In this document: positions 7,526-15,381 of the stretch, piece after piece
Layout: every line of letters begins with the position of its first letter
Numbering within the stretch: the stretch's first letter is position 1
NCBI GenBank assembly: GCA_944388935.1
Contig: CALXKK010000016.1
Span: 1 to 41,199, forward strand
DNA: 41,199 nucleotides
Source: an uncultured Clostridia bacterium
GTDB lineage: Bacteria > Bacillota > Clostridia > TANB77 > CAG-508
Direction: 5' to 3'
The notes under the pieces: generated by a model
Databases searched by the model: none
What the model saw: the letters and a program-made list of their open reading frames with translations, nothing else
What the model was told of the DNA's origin: nothing
Translations under genes and position numbers: made by a program

Positions 7526-8059
7526 CTATTTAATCTTTTTACCTAATTCATATGCTTCTTTATAGAAATGATTTGGCATCATACCTACTGTTCCACAACC
7601 TTTTCCTACAATCATTCCTTCATCTTTATAATGCATATAACTTACTAATTTTTTATAATGTACTATTAGAGGTTCTACTGTTGAATCATCTGTATTCCAA
7701 CAAGTCATAATAAAAGCTGTTTTTAATCTTTTACTACTTATTCTACCTGTTCTTGAATAAAATCTATCAATAGTAGCTTTAAGTGGTGCTGTCATCGCAA
7801 AATAATAAACAGGTGTTGCAAAAACTAACATATCAGCTTCTTCTACAGCATCTAAGATTTTCACCATATCATCTTTAAACACACAATCTCCATCCATTCC
7901 ACAGTGGTTGCATCCAATACAAGGATGAATATCTAAATGTGCTGTATCAAATCTTACAATTTCATTGCCATTCTCTTCTGCTCCTTTAATAAATTCATCA
8001 ACTAAAGTGTTTGATGTTCCGTGTAAATTATAACTTCCTGTTAATATTACTATTTTCAT
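7526..8059 (-). CDS. Flavodoxin-fold NAD(P)H-dependent FMN oxidoreductase, IsF-like
   Basis: A 177-residue protein. The N-terminal GSYNLHGTSNTL is the FMN-phosphate loop of the NADPH-dependent FMN reductase family. A CIGCNHCGMDGDC segment (about 47-59) resembles the compact cysteine motif of iron-sulfur flavoproteins and could hold a 4Fe-4S cluster, and ATPVYYF contacts the flavin ring. GGAGG lies 9 nt before the ATG. It follows the TetR gene by 34 bp and both should be expressed from the TetR-controlled promoter. The electron acceptor is unknown; related enzymes handle quinones, nitro compounds or ferredoxin electrons. Confidence 0.87.
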   Translation of the reverse strand: MKIVILTGSYNLHGTSNTLVDEFIKGAEENGNEIVRFDTAHLDIHPCIGCNHCGMDGDCVFKDDMVKILDAVEEADMLVFATPVYYFAMTAPLKATIDRFYSRTGRISSKRLKTAFIMTCWNTDDSTVEPLIVHYKKLVSYMHYKDEGMIVGKGCGTVGMMPNHFYKEAYELGKKIK

Positions 8060-8093
8060 ACCTTAAGACCTCCATTTTAAAAATTGTTAAAAT

Positions 8094-8702
8094 CTATAAT
8101 AATTTTAAAATACCTTTATATGTAATTTCGTATATAGATAAATATTTAAATGGTACATCAGCATTTTCCATTGCGTGTTTTTGTTTTTCTGTTACTTCTG
8201 CATAAGGATAAATTCCATACATAAATGGGAAAAATAGAAATATAAATTCATCCTTTTCATCCTCACTCTTTTTTGGGAAAAATTTTTCTACACATTTCCT
8301 TACCATTTTCATTGAATTTCCATATGCTCTTTTAAATTCTATTAATTCTTCCATTCTACTATTTTCTTCCATGTCATACATATTCATAGAAAGCAATTTT
8401 AATAGATTTTTTCTTTTAGATACTGTCTTTGCCAATTTATCTGCAAATTCTTCTTTTGTCATTTCTAAATTCTTATCATACATTTCATCTAATTCTTCTA
8501 TCCATCTATCATATTCCCTAGTAAATAATGCAAGAAATATTTCTTCTTTTGTTTGAAAATAATTGTATATAGAAGTACGAGAAAATGTTGTTTTTTCTCC
8601 GATACTTTTTATTGTTATATCTTTAAAATTATTGTTCTCATAAAGTTTTTCACAAGCATTTATAATTTCTTCTTTTCTCTCATCAATTGCTTTTTTTGTC
8701 AT
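8094..8702 (-). CDS. TetR-family transcriptional repressor
   Basis: A 202-residue protein with an N-terminal helix-turn-helix of TetR type (about 10-56; ITIKSIGEKTTFSRTSIYNYFQTKEEIF) and an all-helical ligand-binding C-terminus. Two near-identical palindromes flank and overlap its promoter, so autorepression is very likely and the co-transcribed flavoprotein gene is the obvious target. A GAAGGTGG site precedes the ATG by 7 nt. The inducing ligand is unknown; the pairing with an FMN oxidoreductase suggests an electrophile, quinone or drug-like compound. Confidence 0.93.
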   Translation of the reverse strand: MTKKAIDERKEEIINACEKLYENNNFKDITIKSIGEKTTFSRTSIYNYFQTKEEIFLALFTREYDRWIEELDEMYDKNLEMTKEEFADKLAKTVSKRKNLLKLLSMNMYDMEENSRMEELIEFKRAYGNSMKMVRKCVEKFFPKKSEDEKDEFIFLFFPFMYGIYPYAEVTEKQKHAMENADVPFKYLSIYEITYKGILKLL

Positions 8703-8723
8703 TTTTTATCCACCTTCTTTCTC

Positions 8724-8774
8724 TGACATCGTGTCAATTTAAATTATATATATCACTTTTCTGACACCGTGTCA
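8724..8774. promoter_or_regulatory. Twin TetR operators on the tetR promoter
   Basis: TGACATCGTGTCA (8724-8736) and TGACACCGTGTCA (8762-8774) are 13-bp palindromes with centres 38 bp apart. On the minus strand the promoter TTGACA (8770-8775) and TATATA (8747-8752), 17-bp spacer, lies between them. The upstream operator covers the -35 and the downstream one the transcribed region. Confidence 0.85.
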
Positions 8775-8789
8775 ACGTTTTTGTAAAAA

Positions 8790-8819
8790 AATATAGAGAT
8801 TTTTATTAATCTCTATATT
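8790..8819 (-). terminator. Intrinsic terminator of the acetyltransferase gene
   Basis: A perfect 12-bp stem (8790-8801 with 8808-8819), 6-nt loop, followed on the minus strand by a run of six T. Confidence 0.85.
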
Positions 8820-8827
8820 CTCTAGAT

Positions 8828-9388
8828 TTATTCCTCTATTTTCTTGATTACTCTACAAGGATTTCCTACTGCTACTACATTTGATGGAATATCTTTGTTT
8901 ACAATGCTTCCAGCTCCTATTACAACATTATCCCCTATTGTAACTCCTGGAAGAACTACAACATTTCCTCCTATCCATACATTATTTCCAACTTTAATTG
9001 GTTTAGCATATTCCAAACCTTGATTTCTTCTTTTTGCATCTAATGGATGTCCTGCTGTATAAAAACTACAGTTAGGAGCTATAAATACATTATCTCCAAA
9101 TGTAACTTTATTTGGATCTAAAATAGTTAAATTATGATTGGCATAAAAATTTTCTCCAATTTCAATATTATATCCATAATCACAAATAAATGGCTGTTCT
9201 ATTAGAAAATTTCCCTTTGTTTTTCCTAATATTTCCTTCATTAATTTATTTCTTAATTCTATATTAGACGGTTTAATATTGTTATATTCAAAGCATTTAT
9301 CCTTTATCAAATATCTTTCTTTTATTAAATCTTCATTGTAATTGGCATCATATAATTCTCCAGCTAACATTTTTTCTTTTTCATTCAT
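8828..9388 (-). CDS. Maltose/galactoside O-acetyltransferase-like (left-handed beta-helix)
   Basis: Started at the ATG at 9388 (GGGAG 8 nt upstream) it has 186 residues, the family's usual length; an ATG 21 bp further up lacks a site. The N-terminal EKEKMLAGELYDANYNEDL is the Mac domain of sugar O-acetyltransferases. The rest is hexapeptide repeats (IEIGENF, VTFGDNVFIAP, IKVGNNVWIGGNVVVLPGVTIGDNVVIGAGSIV). The catalytic histidine is in YTAGHPLD. It transfers acetyl from acetyl-CoA to a sugar hydroxyl, in Firmicutes often a detoxification or storage reaction of unclear substrate. It has its own terminator and appears monocistronic. Confidence 0.92.
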   Translation of the reverse strand: MNEKEKMLAGELYDANYNEDLIKERYLIKDKCFEYNNIKPSNIELRNKLMKEILGKTKGNFLIEQPFICDYGYNIEIGENFYANHNLTILDPNKVTFGDNVFIAPNCSFYTAGHPLDAKRRNQGLEYAKPIKVGNNVWIGGNVVVLPGVTIGDNVVIGAGSIVNKDIPSNVVAVGNPCRVIKKIEE

Positions 9389-9435
9389 AATCTTGTCTCC
9401 CTTATTCATTATTATTATGAATACATTTTATATAA

Positions 9436-9469
9436 AATATCCCAAAAGTCAAATAACTTTTGGGATATT
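9436..9469 (-). terminator. Terminator after the alpha/beta hydrolase gene
   Basis: A perfect 14-bp stem (9436-9449 with 9456-9469), 6-nt loop, followed on the minus strand by TTTTATAT. Confidence 0.75.
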
Positions 9470-9495
9470 CTTCACATTTTTCAAACGACTTTGCT

Positions 9496-10485
9496 CTATT
9501 TTAAATATTTTTTAAAGAATTCTTCTATTTTATCAAAAGGAATTATATCTTTTCTATCATATAAATCTGTATGAACTGCACCTGGTATAATCATTAATTC
9601 TTTATTGTCTGTATATTTGCTGTTTTCTGTCATATATTTATATGCATCTTTGCTCATATAACAAGAATGTGCTTTTTCACCATGTATTACTAAAACAGCA
9701 CTTCTTATTTCGTTTGTATAGTGTAAAATTGGTTGATTCATAAATGACATTGTTCCTATTACATTCCAGCCATCATTAGAATTTAATGATCTTTTATGAT
9801 ACCCACGACTTGTTTTATAATAGTCATAATAATCTTTTACAAAGAATGGTGCATCATCTGGAAGTGGGTCTACAACTCCTCCTGCTCTTTTATATGTTCC
9901 AGATTTATAATCTTCTGTTCTTTGTGTGTTAAGAGCAACACGAGAATTATGTCTGTCTTCTTCGCTGTCTTGCTCATCAAAATATCCATTTGCATTAATT
10001 CTACTCATATCATACATTGTAGATGAAACAGTTGCTTTTATTCTTGTATCGATTGCTGCTGTATTTAAAGCCATTCCTCCCCAGCCACAAATTCCTATAA
10101 TTCCAATTCTTTCTGGATCAAGATTGTCTTGAACAGATAAGAAATCAACAGCTGCTTGGAAATCTTCTGTATTTATATCTGGAGATGCCATATAACGAGG
10201 TGTTCCTGCACTTTCACCTGTAAAAGATGGGTCAAACGCAATAGTTAAGAATCCTCTTTCTGCCATTTCTTGTGCATATAATCCTGATGCTTGTTCTTTT
10301 ACTGCTCCAAAAGGTCCACATACAGCAATAGCTGGAAGTTTTCCTTGTGCATCCTTTGGCTCGTATAAGTCTGCTACCAATGTTATTCCATAACGATTAT
10401 GAAATGTTACCTTTCTATGATTTACCTTTTCACTCTTTGGGAATGTTTTATCCCATTCTTCTGTTAAATTTAATTTTTCTTCCAT
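9496..10485 (-). CDS. Alpha/beta hydrolase with a Cys nucleophile (dienelactone hydrolase-like)
   Basis: A 329-residue alpha/beta-hydrolase. The nucleophile elbow reads GICGWGG with Cys133 in place of the usual Ser, as in dienelactone hydrolases and some YcjY-like proteins. A C-terminal GAVHTDLYD supplies the candidate catalytic His, and LVIHGEKAHS precedes it in the position of the acid loop. A lid-like insertion (about 175-250) follows the elbow. AGGTAGGA precedes the ATG. Proteins of this kind often lie beside flavodoxins, CMD proteins and DUF3737 proteins in Firmicutes, as here. Whether it is an esterase, lactonase or acyltransferase is not determinable. Confidence 0.88.
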   Translation of the reverse strand: MEEKLNLTEEWDKTFPKSEKVNHRKVTFHNRYGITLVADLYEPKDAQGKLPAIAVCGPFGAVKEQASGLYAQEMAERGFLTIAFDPSFTGESAGTPRYMASPDINTEDFQAAVDFLSVQDNLDPERIGIIGICGWGGMALNTAAIDTRIKATVSSTMYDMSRINANGYFDEQDSEEDRHNSRVALNTQRTEDYKSGTYKRAGGVVDPLPDDAPFFVKDYYDYYKTSRGYHKRSLNSNDGWNVIGTMSFMNQPILHYTNEIRSAVLVIHGEKAHSCYMSKDAYKYMTENSKYTDNKELMIIPGAVHTDLYDRKDIIPFDKIEEFFKKYLK

Positions 10486-10571
10486 AATATTTTCCTACCT
10501 TTCTTTTTAATTTAAGAGTCTTTTTCCATTTATAATTATTTACAATTTCATTTATGTTAACGGATGAACTT

Positions 10572-10593
10572 CTAAGGTCCGTCCCTAAAGTTC
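10572..10593. repeat. Short intergenic repeat, copy 1
   Basis: A 22-bp element matching 11566-11587 at 20 of 22 positions. It lies just past the DUF3737 stop codon inside a larger inverted repeat (TGAACTT 10565-10571 with AAGTTCA 10588-10594), so the transcript could form a hairpin here. Confidence 0.6.
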
Positions 10594-10598
10594 ACAAA

Positions 10599-11453
10599 TT
10601 ATTCTCCTCTAATAACAACTTCGCCATTACAATCCATAACAGCATCTTCTCTTATTATTTCGCCAACAGAATCAACTGTAATTGTTCCTGATTTTGGATT
10701 TTTAATAGAAAGAACATTACCTTTAATATCTGCTTCTACTTCTGAATATTCAAATGCTAAGTCTGTATCTTCCATTGTGCAATTAATTAATTTTAGATTC
10801 TTGCAATAACAAAGTGGTTGTGTTCCAATTATTTTACAGTTTATTAGTGTTAAGCCATCAGAGAACCAAGCTAAATATTCTCCTTTTACAACTGAATTTT
10901 TTACAGTTACATTTTTACTATGCCAGAAAGCATCCTTTGTATCTAGTTTACAGTTTTCTATCTCCAAATTCTCCATATATTGGAATGAATATTTGCCTTG
11001 AAATTCTACATTCTTTAATTTAACATTTTTGCTATCTAAGAAAATGTATTCTGATGTAATTTTTGTATCTTCCATATCTACATTATTACATTTCCAGCCA
11101 AATTCTGGAGAAATAATAGTTGTATTCTTAATTACTGTATTATTACATTCTCTTAGTAATTTTATTCCTTCTAAGTCACAATTTTCAATTAATCCATTAT
11201 CAGCATACCATATTGGTGCTCTTGTTTTTTCATCAAAAGTAGAGTGTATTAATTCATATGTTTTAGCATGCCATAATGGATATCTTAAAGAAAATTTACT
11301 ATCTATAACTCTAATATTTCTTGTTTCCTTTAACACAGATTCTCCATCTTGTGGACCTGCAAAAGTGCAATTTCTAACTTCTGTGTCCTTTAAATTGTAT
11401 AAAGCTCTTTCTTCATCAAATGTTTTGTTTTCTATTAGATTTTTTGTTTCCAT
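10599..11453 (-). CDS. DUF3737 family protein (parallel beta-helix)
   Basis: A 284-residue protein built from about ten short repeats of the form V-N-C-x-(I/F) (for example EVRNCTF, LIENCDL, VIKNTTI, VKLKNVEF, LEIENCKL, VTVKNSVV, LTLINCKI, LKLINCTM), which stack as a right-handed beta-helix resembling pectin-lyase folds. This matches DUF3737, a family with no established activity. No signal peptide, so probably cytosolic. An AAAGGA site lies about 10 nt before the ATG. It is transcribed in the same direction as the hydrolase, 113 bp apart. Confidence 0.85.
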   Translation of the reverse strand: METKNLIENKTFDEERALYNLKDTEVRNCTFAGPQDGESVLKETRNIRVIDSKFSLRYPLWHAKTYELIHSTFDEKTRAPIWYADNGLIENCDLEGIKLLRECNNTVIKNTTIISPEFGWKCNNVDMEDTKITSEYIFLDSKNVKLKNVEFQGKYSFQYMENLEIENCKLDTKDAFWHSKNVTVKNSVVKGEYLAWFSDGLTLINCKIIGTQPLCYCKNLKLINCTMEDTDLAFEYSEVEADIKGNVLSIKNPKSGTITVDSVGEIIREDAVMDCNGEVVIRGE

Positions 11454-11565
11454 TTTCCATCATCCTTTCAATTTTATTTAAAGCACGATTAAATTTATGT
11501 AATACTATAAACTTTTAAGACATCATCAAAATCTTTAATTTTCTCTTGGTGGGCTATATGCAGTG

Positions 11566-11587
11566 CTAAGGTTAGTCCCTAAAGTTC
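11566..11587. repeat. Short intergenic repeat, copy 2
   Basis: Same 22-bp element as 10572-10593 (20/22 identical). Here it overlaps the last codons and stop (11579-11581) of the cyclophilin-like gene, ending FEL-stop. Confidence 0.6.
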
Positions 11588-12208
11588 AAATCTGATGTTT
11601 ACACTTCCATTACCTAATTCTTTTACAAAGTCATTTACATTATCTACACTTCCTAAATTTGTATAACTATAAGGTGTGCTAAAGCTTTTATAGAATACTA
11701 CTAAACAACTATTTCCATATAACTTTATATCACCTGCATTAATTCTTCTTGGTGAAGTAGTATTTGTTGGTAAACTTGAATCTAAATAATTATATTTTTC
11801 GTTTGAGTTCATCTCACTCATATTTAATGTCATTGGAAACATTGCTGTTAATGCTCTTGTTGTTTCATTATTTTCTAGTGTTGCACTAAATGTTTTATTA
11901 TTTACGATTAAATTTATTTTAATTTCTTCACTATTCATATTATCACTCCCATTATTTATTTCTTCAGTCTGTGAAGTTGTTTGTGTTTCTTGTGTTGAAA
12001 TTTGTTCTTCATTATTAAAAACTTGATTGTCATTTTGCACTACATTATTTATTGTATTTAAATTTCCTATATTGTTTGTATCCATAGCATCTTCACTTGC
12101 TATTTCATTAACCTTTGTTTTTTGATTTCTAGTTATAAAAATCGCAATAACTATAGCTAATATTATGACAATTAAAACTAAAATTAATATCCACATTTTA
12201 TTTTTCAT
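11579..12208 (-). CDS. Membrane-anchored cyclophilin-like fold protein
   Basis: Started at the ATG at 12208 (GAGGTG 7 nt upstream; the GTG at 12217 is inside the site) it has 209 residues: a basic start, one hydrophobic helix (about 5-27), an Asn/Gln/Thr/Glu-rich linker (about 30-92) and a C-terminal domain beginning EIKINLIVNNKTFSATLENN. That domain matches the small cyclophilin-like fold family (Cyclophil_like2), with the RRINAGDIKLYGNSCLVVFYKSF core. The domain should face outside the membrane. Same architecture as the anchored flavodoxin at 4681-5361. It overlaps the preceding 79-residue gene by 11 bp. Isomerase activity is not expected for this subfamily. Confidence 0.82.
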   Translation of the reverse strand: MKNKMWILILVLIVIILAIVIAIFITRNQKTKVNEIASEDAMDTNNIGNLNTINNVVQNDNQVFNNEEQISTQETQTTSQTEEINNGSDNMNSEEIKINLIVNNKTFSATLENNETTRALTAMFPMTLNMSEMNSNEKYNYLDSSLPTNTTSPRRINAGDIKLYGNSCLVVFYKSFSTPYSYTNLGSVDNVNDFVKELGNGSVNIRFEL

Positions 12209-12437
12209 TAGTTTCACCTCTTTTCATTTGATAAATAAAATAATCTATGCAGTCAATTTGTTTTTCATTTTTGTGAATATTATTTAATACTTCATATCTA
12301 TGTTTTTCCATTATGCTATATATTTTATCTTTTTTCCCTTCTCTATATAATTCCATAAGTTCCTTAATTTGTTTACTACTACAACCAGCATCTTTTAGGT
12401 TTTGAATAATATCATCTTCTGATTTATATACATTCAT
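12198..12437 (-). CDS. Small conserved helical protein of unknown function
   Basis: A 79-residue, highly charged, all-helical protein. The opening EDDIIQNLKDAGCSSKQIKELMELYREGKKDK and a later KQIDCIDYFIYQMKRG recall a recurrent small protein of Clostridia often found beside redox genes, sometimes mis-annotated as MerR-like. No DNA-binding domain is evident; Cys19 and Cys63 could be redox-active, but this is inference. AAGGTG lies 5 nt before the ATG. It shares a transcript with the cyclophilin-like gene and is divergent from the LysR gene. Confidence 0.72.
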   Translation of the reverse strand: MNVYKSEDDIIQNLKDAGCSSKQIKELMELYREGKKDKIYSIMEKHRYEVLNNIHKNEKQIDCIDYFIYQMKRGETNEK

Positions 12438-12524
12438 TTCATCACCTTCTTATTTTTATTTTAATTTTATTTTAATAGATGTCTTTCACAATGTCCAATA
12501 CTTATATTACATAGTTTATCATGC

Positions 12525-12554
12525 TTGACAGGTATAGTAGTAAAATGATATTCT
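12525..12554 (+). promoter_or_regulatory. Promoter of the LysR gene
   Basis: TTGACA (12525-12530) and TATTCT (12549-12554) with an 18-bp spacer, 38 bp before the LysR start. On the opposite strand TTGGAC and TTAAAA, 17 bp apart, may serve the 79-residue gene. Confidence 0.6.
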
Positions 12555-12591
12555 AATTACTAATAAAACTTTATTAATGTGGAGGTTTTCT

Positions 12592-13476
12592 ATGGAAATT
12601 AGAGTATTAAAATATTTTCTTGCAGTAGCAAGAGAACAAAATATTACAAATGCAGCTGATGTTTTACATATTACACAGCCTACTCTTTCAAGGCAATTAA
12701 AAGAATTAGAAGATGAAATTGGAAAAACACTATTTATTAGAGGAAAAAGAAAAATAACTTTAACTGAGGATGGCAGACTTCTTAGAAAAAGAGCCGAAGA
12801 AATAGTTGAATTAGTAAACAAAACAGAATCTGAATTTTCAAATTCTTCTAACGAAGTTTCCGGTGAAATCTCTATTGGTGGTGGCGAAACTAATGGAATG
12901 AGACTTATTGCAAGAACAATAAAAAAACTAAATATAAATTATCCAAATATTCATTATAATTTTTTTAGTGGAAATGCTGAAGATGTAACCGAAAAACTAG
13001 ATAAGGGACTTTTGGATTTTGGTTTATTAATAGAACCTGTAGATGTAACAAAATATGAATATATTCGCTTACCTTTAAGCGATACTTGGGGACTTGTTAT
13101 GAGAAAAGACCATCCTTTAGCCAAAAAGGATTATATAGTGCCAGATGACCTTTTAGATATTCCTTTAATTTGTTCTAGACAAATTTTAGAAAAAAGTAAC
13201 CTTACCAAATGGCTTGGAAATGATTTTAATAAATTAAATATAATTTCTACTTACAACCTTATTTTTAATGCTTCTTTAATGGTAGATGAAGGCATAGGCT
13301 GTGCTATAACTTTAGATAAACTAGTAAATACAGGAGTTGATAGTAATTTATGCTTCATACCTCTAAAAAATAGTAAAAATTCTGATTTAATATTTGTTTG
13401 GAAAAAATATCAAATATTTTCCAGAGCTGCACAAGCATTTTTAGATGAATTGCAAAAAGAAATAAGTCTTCTATAA
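12592..13476 (+). CDS. LysR-family transcriptional regulator
   Basis: The ATG at 12592 sits 7 nt after GGAGG and yields 294 residues, typical for the family; the longer frame starts inside the ribosome site. The N-terminal winged helix (1-60) reads ITNAADVLHITQPTLSRQLKELEDEIG, the LysR signature. The rest is a two-lobed effector-binding domain. It is divergent from the gene pair at 11579-12437, the classic arrangement for LysR control of a neighbour, so those genes and perhaps the nearby redox genes are candidate targets. The effector is unknown. Confidence 0.95.
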   Translation: MEIRVLKYFLAVAREQNITNAADVLHITQPTLSRQLKELEDEIGKTLFIRGKRKITLTEDGRLLRKRAEEIVELVNKTESEFSNSSNEVSGEISIGGGETNGMRLIARTIKKLNINYPNIHYNFFSGNAEDVTEKLDKGLLDFGLLIEPVDVTKYEYIRLPLSDTWGLVMRKDHPLAKKDYIVPDDLLDIPLICSRQILEKSNLTKWLGNDFNKLNIISTYNLIFNASLMVDEGIGCAITLDKLVNTGVDSNLCFIPLKNSKNSDLIFVWKKYQIFSRAAQAFLDELQKEISLL

Positions 13477-13496
13477 CTAAATATAGAAGACTTATT
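13461..13496 (+). terminator. Terminator of the LysR gene
   Basis: A perfect 14-bp stem (13461-13474 with 13483-13496) overlapping the stop codon, followed by TTT. On the minus strand it could also serve the remnant at 13500-13670. Confidence 0.85.
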
Positions 13497-13499
13497 TTT

Positions 13500-13670
13500 C
13501 TATTTTCCAAAATACTCTTTTATCTCTGTCATTCTGCTTATTTTGTCAACTTTAAATGGACATCTCATATTGCAATGATCACAAGAAATACAATCTTCTG
13601 CTGTTTTTTCTAAATTTCCATAATAGTCTTTTGCTAAATTGTCTCCAGCTTTAGCTATAAGGGTATGCCA
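13500..13670 (-). pseudogene. C-terminal remnant of a 4Fe-4S aldo/keto reductase
   Basis: The minus strand encodes 56 residues with no start codon and an in-frame stop directly upstream (13671-13673). The segment carries LEKTAEDCISCDHCNMRCPF and ends YFGK-stop. The CXXCXXCXXXCP motif placed near the C-terminus is that of the ferredoxin-like tail of iron-sulfur aldo/keto reductases, common in Clostridia. The catalytic barrel is gone, so this is a decayed gene fragment. Such reductases normally sit in clusters like this one. Confidence 0.75.
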
Positions 13671-13777
13671 TTAAAAGTGCTTATATTTCAGTTAGTTTGG
13701 AAGTTATGCAAAGTTTTATTATTTTATTTATATATGATATAATTTCCACAAGAAAAATTATAATAGGAGGAATTATT

Positions 13778-14542
13778 ATGAAAATATATGAAATTGTATT
13801 TAGTGCCACTGGAAGAACTCAAAAAGTAGTAGATGTTATTAGCTCTGTATTTACCGGAGAAAAGGAAAAAATTGACCTTAGTAAATATGATACCGAAAAT
13901 AAAACTTATAATCTTTCTAAAGATGACTTTTGCATTGTAGCTGTTCCTGTATATGGAGGAAGAGTACCTAGTCCTGCTGCAAAGAATTTGCACAACATAA
14001 ACGGTAATGGTGCAAAAGCATTATTAGTAGCAGTATATGGTAATAGAGCTATTGATGATTGCCTATTAGAATTGAAGAACATTTTAATCGAACAAGGCTT
14101 TAAATGTAGTGCTGCAATCTCTGCTGTTGCTGAACATTCAATGATGCCACAGTTTGCACATAATCGCCCTGATGATAATGATAAAGAAGAATTAAAGAAA
14201 TTTGCTACTCAAATAAAAGAAAAATTAGAAAATAACACTCTTCCAGAAACAATCGAAGTTCCAGGAAAAGAGCCATATGTTAAAGCAAGTAATATGCCAC
14301 TTAAAATAAAAGTAAATAATAATTGTATAAAATGTGGTAAATGTGCTAGAAGATGCCCAGTAGGAGCAATTCCACTAGATAAGCCAAATACCACTGATAG
14401 CAAAAAATGTATCACTTGTATGCGCTGTATAGAAGAATGCCCACAAAAAGCTAGATCTTTACCAACAGCAGTAATGTCAGCTGTTAGTGTAGCTATGAAA
14501 AATAAATTTGAAGGAAGAAAAGAAAATATTCTTTATATGTAA
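13778..14542 (+). CDS. EFR1-type flavodoxin-ferredoxin fusion protein
   Basis: The ATG at 13778 follows AGGAGG by 7 nt and gives 254 residues. The N-terminal flavodoxin-like domain has an FMN loop SATGRTQ and AVPVYGGRVPSPA. The C-terminal part has two 4Fe-4S motifs, CIKCGKCARRCPVGAI and CITCMRCIEECPQ, near 183-230. This order is that of EFR1-family ferredoxins, cytosolic electron carriers of anaerobes. A TATAAT (13738-13743) lies 35 bp upstream of the start codon. It is probably monocistronic. Confidence 0.92.
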   Translation: MKIYEIVFSATGRTQKVVDVISSVFTGEKEKIDLSKYDTENKTYNLSKDDFCIVAVPVYGGRVPSPAAKNLHNINGNGAKALLVAVYGNRAIDDCLLELKNILIEQGFKCSAAISAVAEHSMMPQFAHNRPDDNDKEELKKFATQIKEKLENNTLPETIEVPGKEPYVKASNMPLKIKVNNNCIKCGKCARRCPVGAIPLDKPNTTDSKKCITCMRCIEECPQKARSLPTAVMSAVSVAMKNKFEGRKENILYM

Positions 14543-14588
14543 TGGAGTTGCAGACATAGTTCTGATTTTACGAAGCCAAAATAAAAAA

Positions 14589-14610
14589 ACTGCTAAATAT
14601 AATTAACAGT
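14589..14610. terminator. Bidirectional terminator between EFR1 and the glycosylase gene
   Basis: An 8-bp stem (14589-14596 with 14603-14610, one wobble pair on the minus strand). It is followed on the minus strand by seven T and on the plus strand by CTTTTGCTTTTT. A second hairpin, GGTAG...CTACC, lies near 14671-14689. Confidence 0.65.
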
Positions 14611-14697
14611 CTTTTGCTTTTTACCTATAAATTGTAATTTGTAGAGATAATTATATAATAATAAATTACAGGTAGTTTTTGAGCTACCAGTATACAA

Positions 14698-15381
14698 TTA
14701 TCTCTCATAATCATCCATATCTTTTTGACTTTTAAAATTTGTTCTTATAATGTAATTTAAATCTTCTATTGCTTTATCTATATTCATCATTCCATTTCCA
14801 ATAGGATAATAGACAGGATATACACTATAACTCTTTCCTGCAATATTTCTTGGAAAACTTTGCTTCCTGCATTGTGATACTGATATATTTTTATTTAATA
14901 CAATAGAACTAACTTGGTTTCCAAGAGTTATAATTATCTTAGGATTAATTATTTCAATTTCCTTGCATAATAAATCAAGATATTGGCTGTAAACTGAATT
15001 TGGTAATACTCTTGCATCAACTTGAGTACATTTTCCAAGATTAGTTATGAAATATTTATGTTGTTCTACATCATCATATACTAAGTCAGCAAATTTTTCA
15101 TCCCATTCCTGTGGTTTTCTTTTTTGAATTTCTTCATATATTCTTTCGTCAAGTAATCCAATTCTATAAAATAATTTCCATATATTTTTAGTTCCTATCC
15201 ATGGTGATCTTCTACCTTTCCAATTAGGGCTAGATGCAATATTCCTTCCAGTTGGATTCATAAACACAAAACAAATATCTGGATTATTTGTACAACCACC
15301 ATTATATATAGATGTTAATTCTTTAGCTCCATATTCTTGTTGTAATTTATCATATTTTTGATTCAAATCACTTATTTTCAT
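14698..15381 (-). CDS. Uracil-DNA glycosylase superfamily protein
   Basis: A 227-residue protein of the UDG fold. Motif 1 reads VFMNPTGRN (about 39-47), with Asn where family 4 and 5 enzymes have the water-activating residue region GEAPG. There is a central IIITLGNQVSS strand and a C-terminal YPVYYPIGNG in place of the HPS motif. The four cysteines of Fe-S type 4 enzymes are not seen. The changed motifs mean substrate and even activity are uncertain; it could act on uracil, another damaged base, or not at all. AAGGTGG lies 7 nt before the ATG. Confidence 0.75.
   Translation of the reverse strand: MKISDLNQKYDKLQQEYGAKELTSIYNGGCTNNPDICFVFMNPTGRNIASSPNWKGRRSPWIGTKNIWKLFYRIGLLDERIYEEIQKRKPQEWDEKFADLVYDDVEQHKYFITNLGKCTQVDARVLPNSVYSQYLDLLCKEIEIINPKIIITLGNQVSSIVLNKNISVSQCRKQSFPRNIAGKSYSVYPVYYPIGNGMMNIDKAIEDLNYIIRTNFKSQKDMDDYER

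Noticed and set aside
11029..11481. A 150-codon plus-strand frame opposite DUF3737
   Set aside because: Shadow of the repeat-rich beta-helix gene; no ribosome site.
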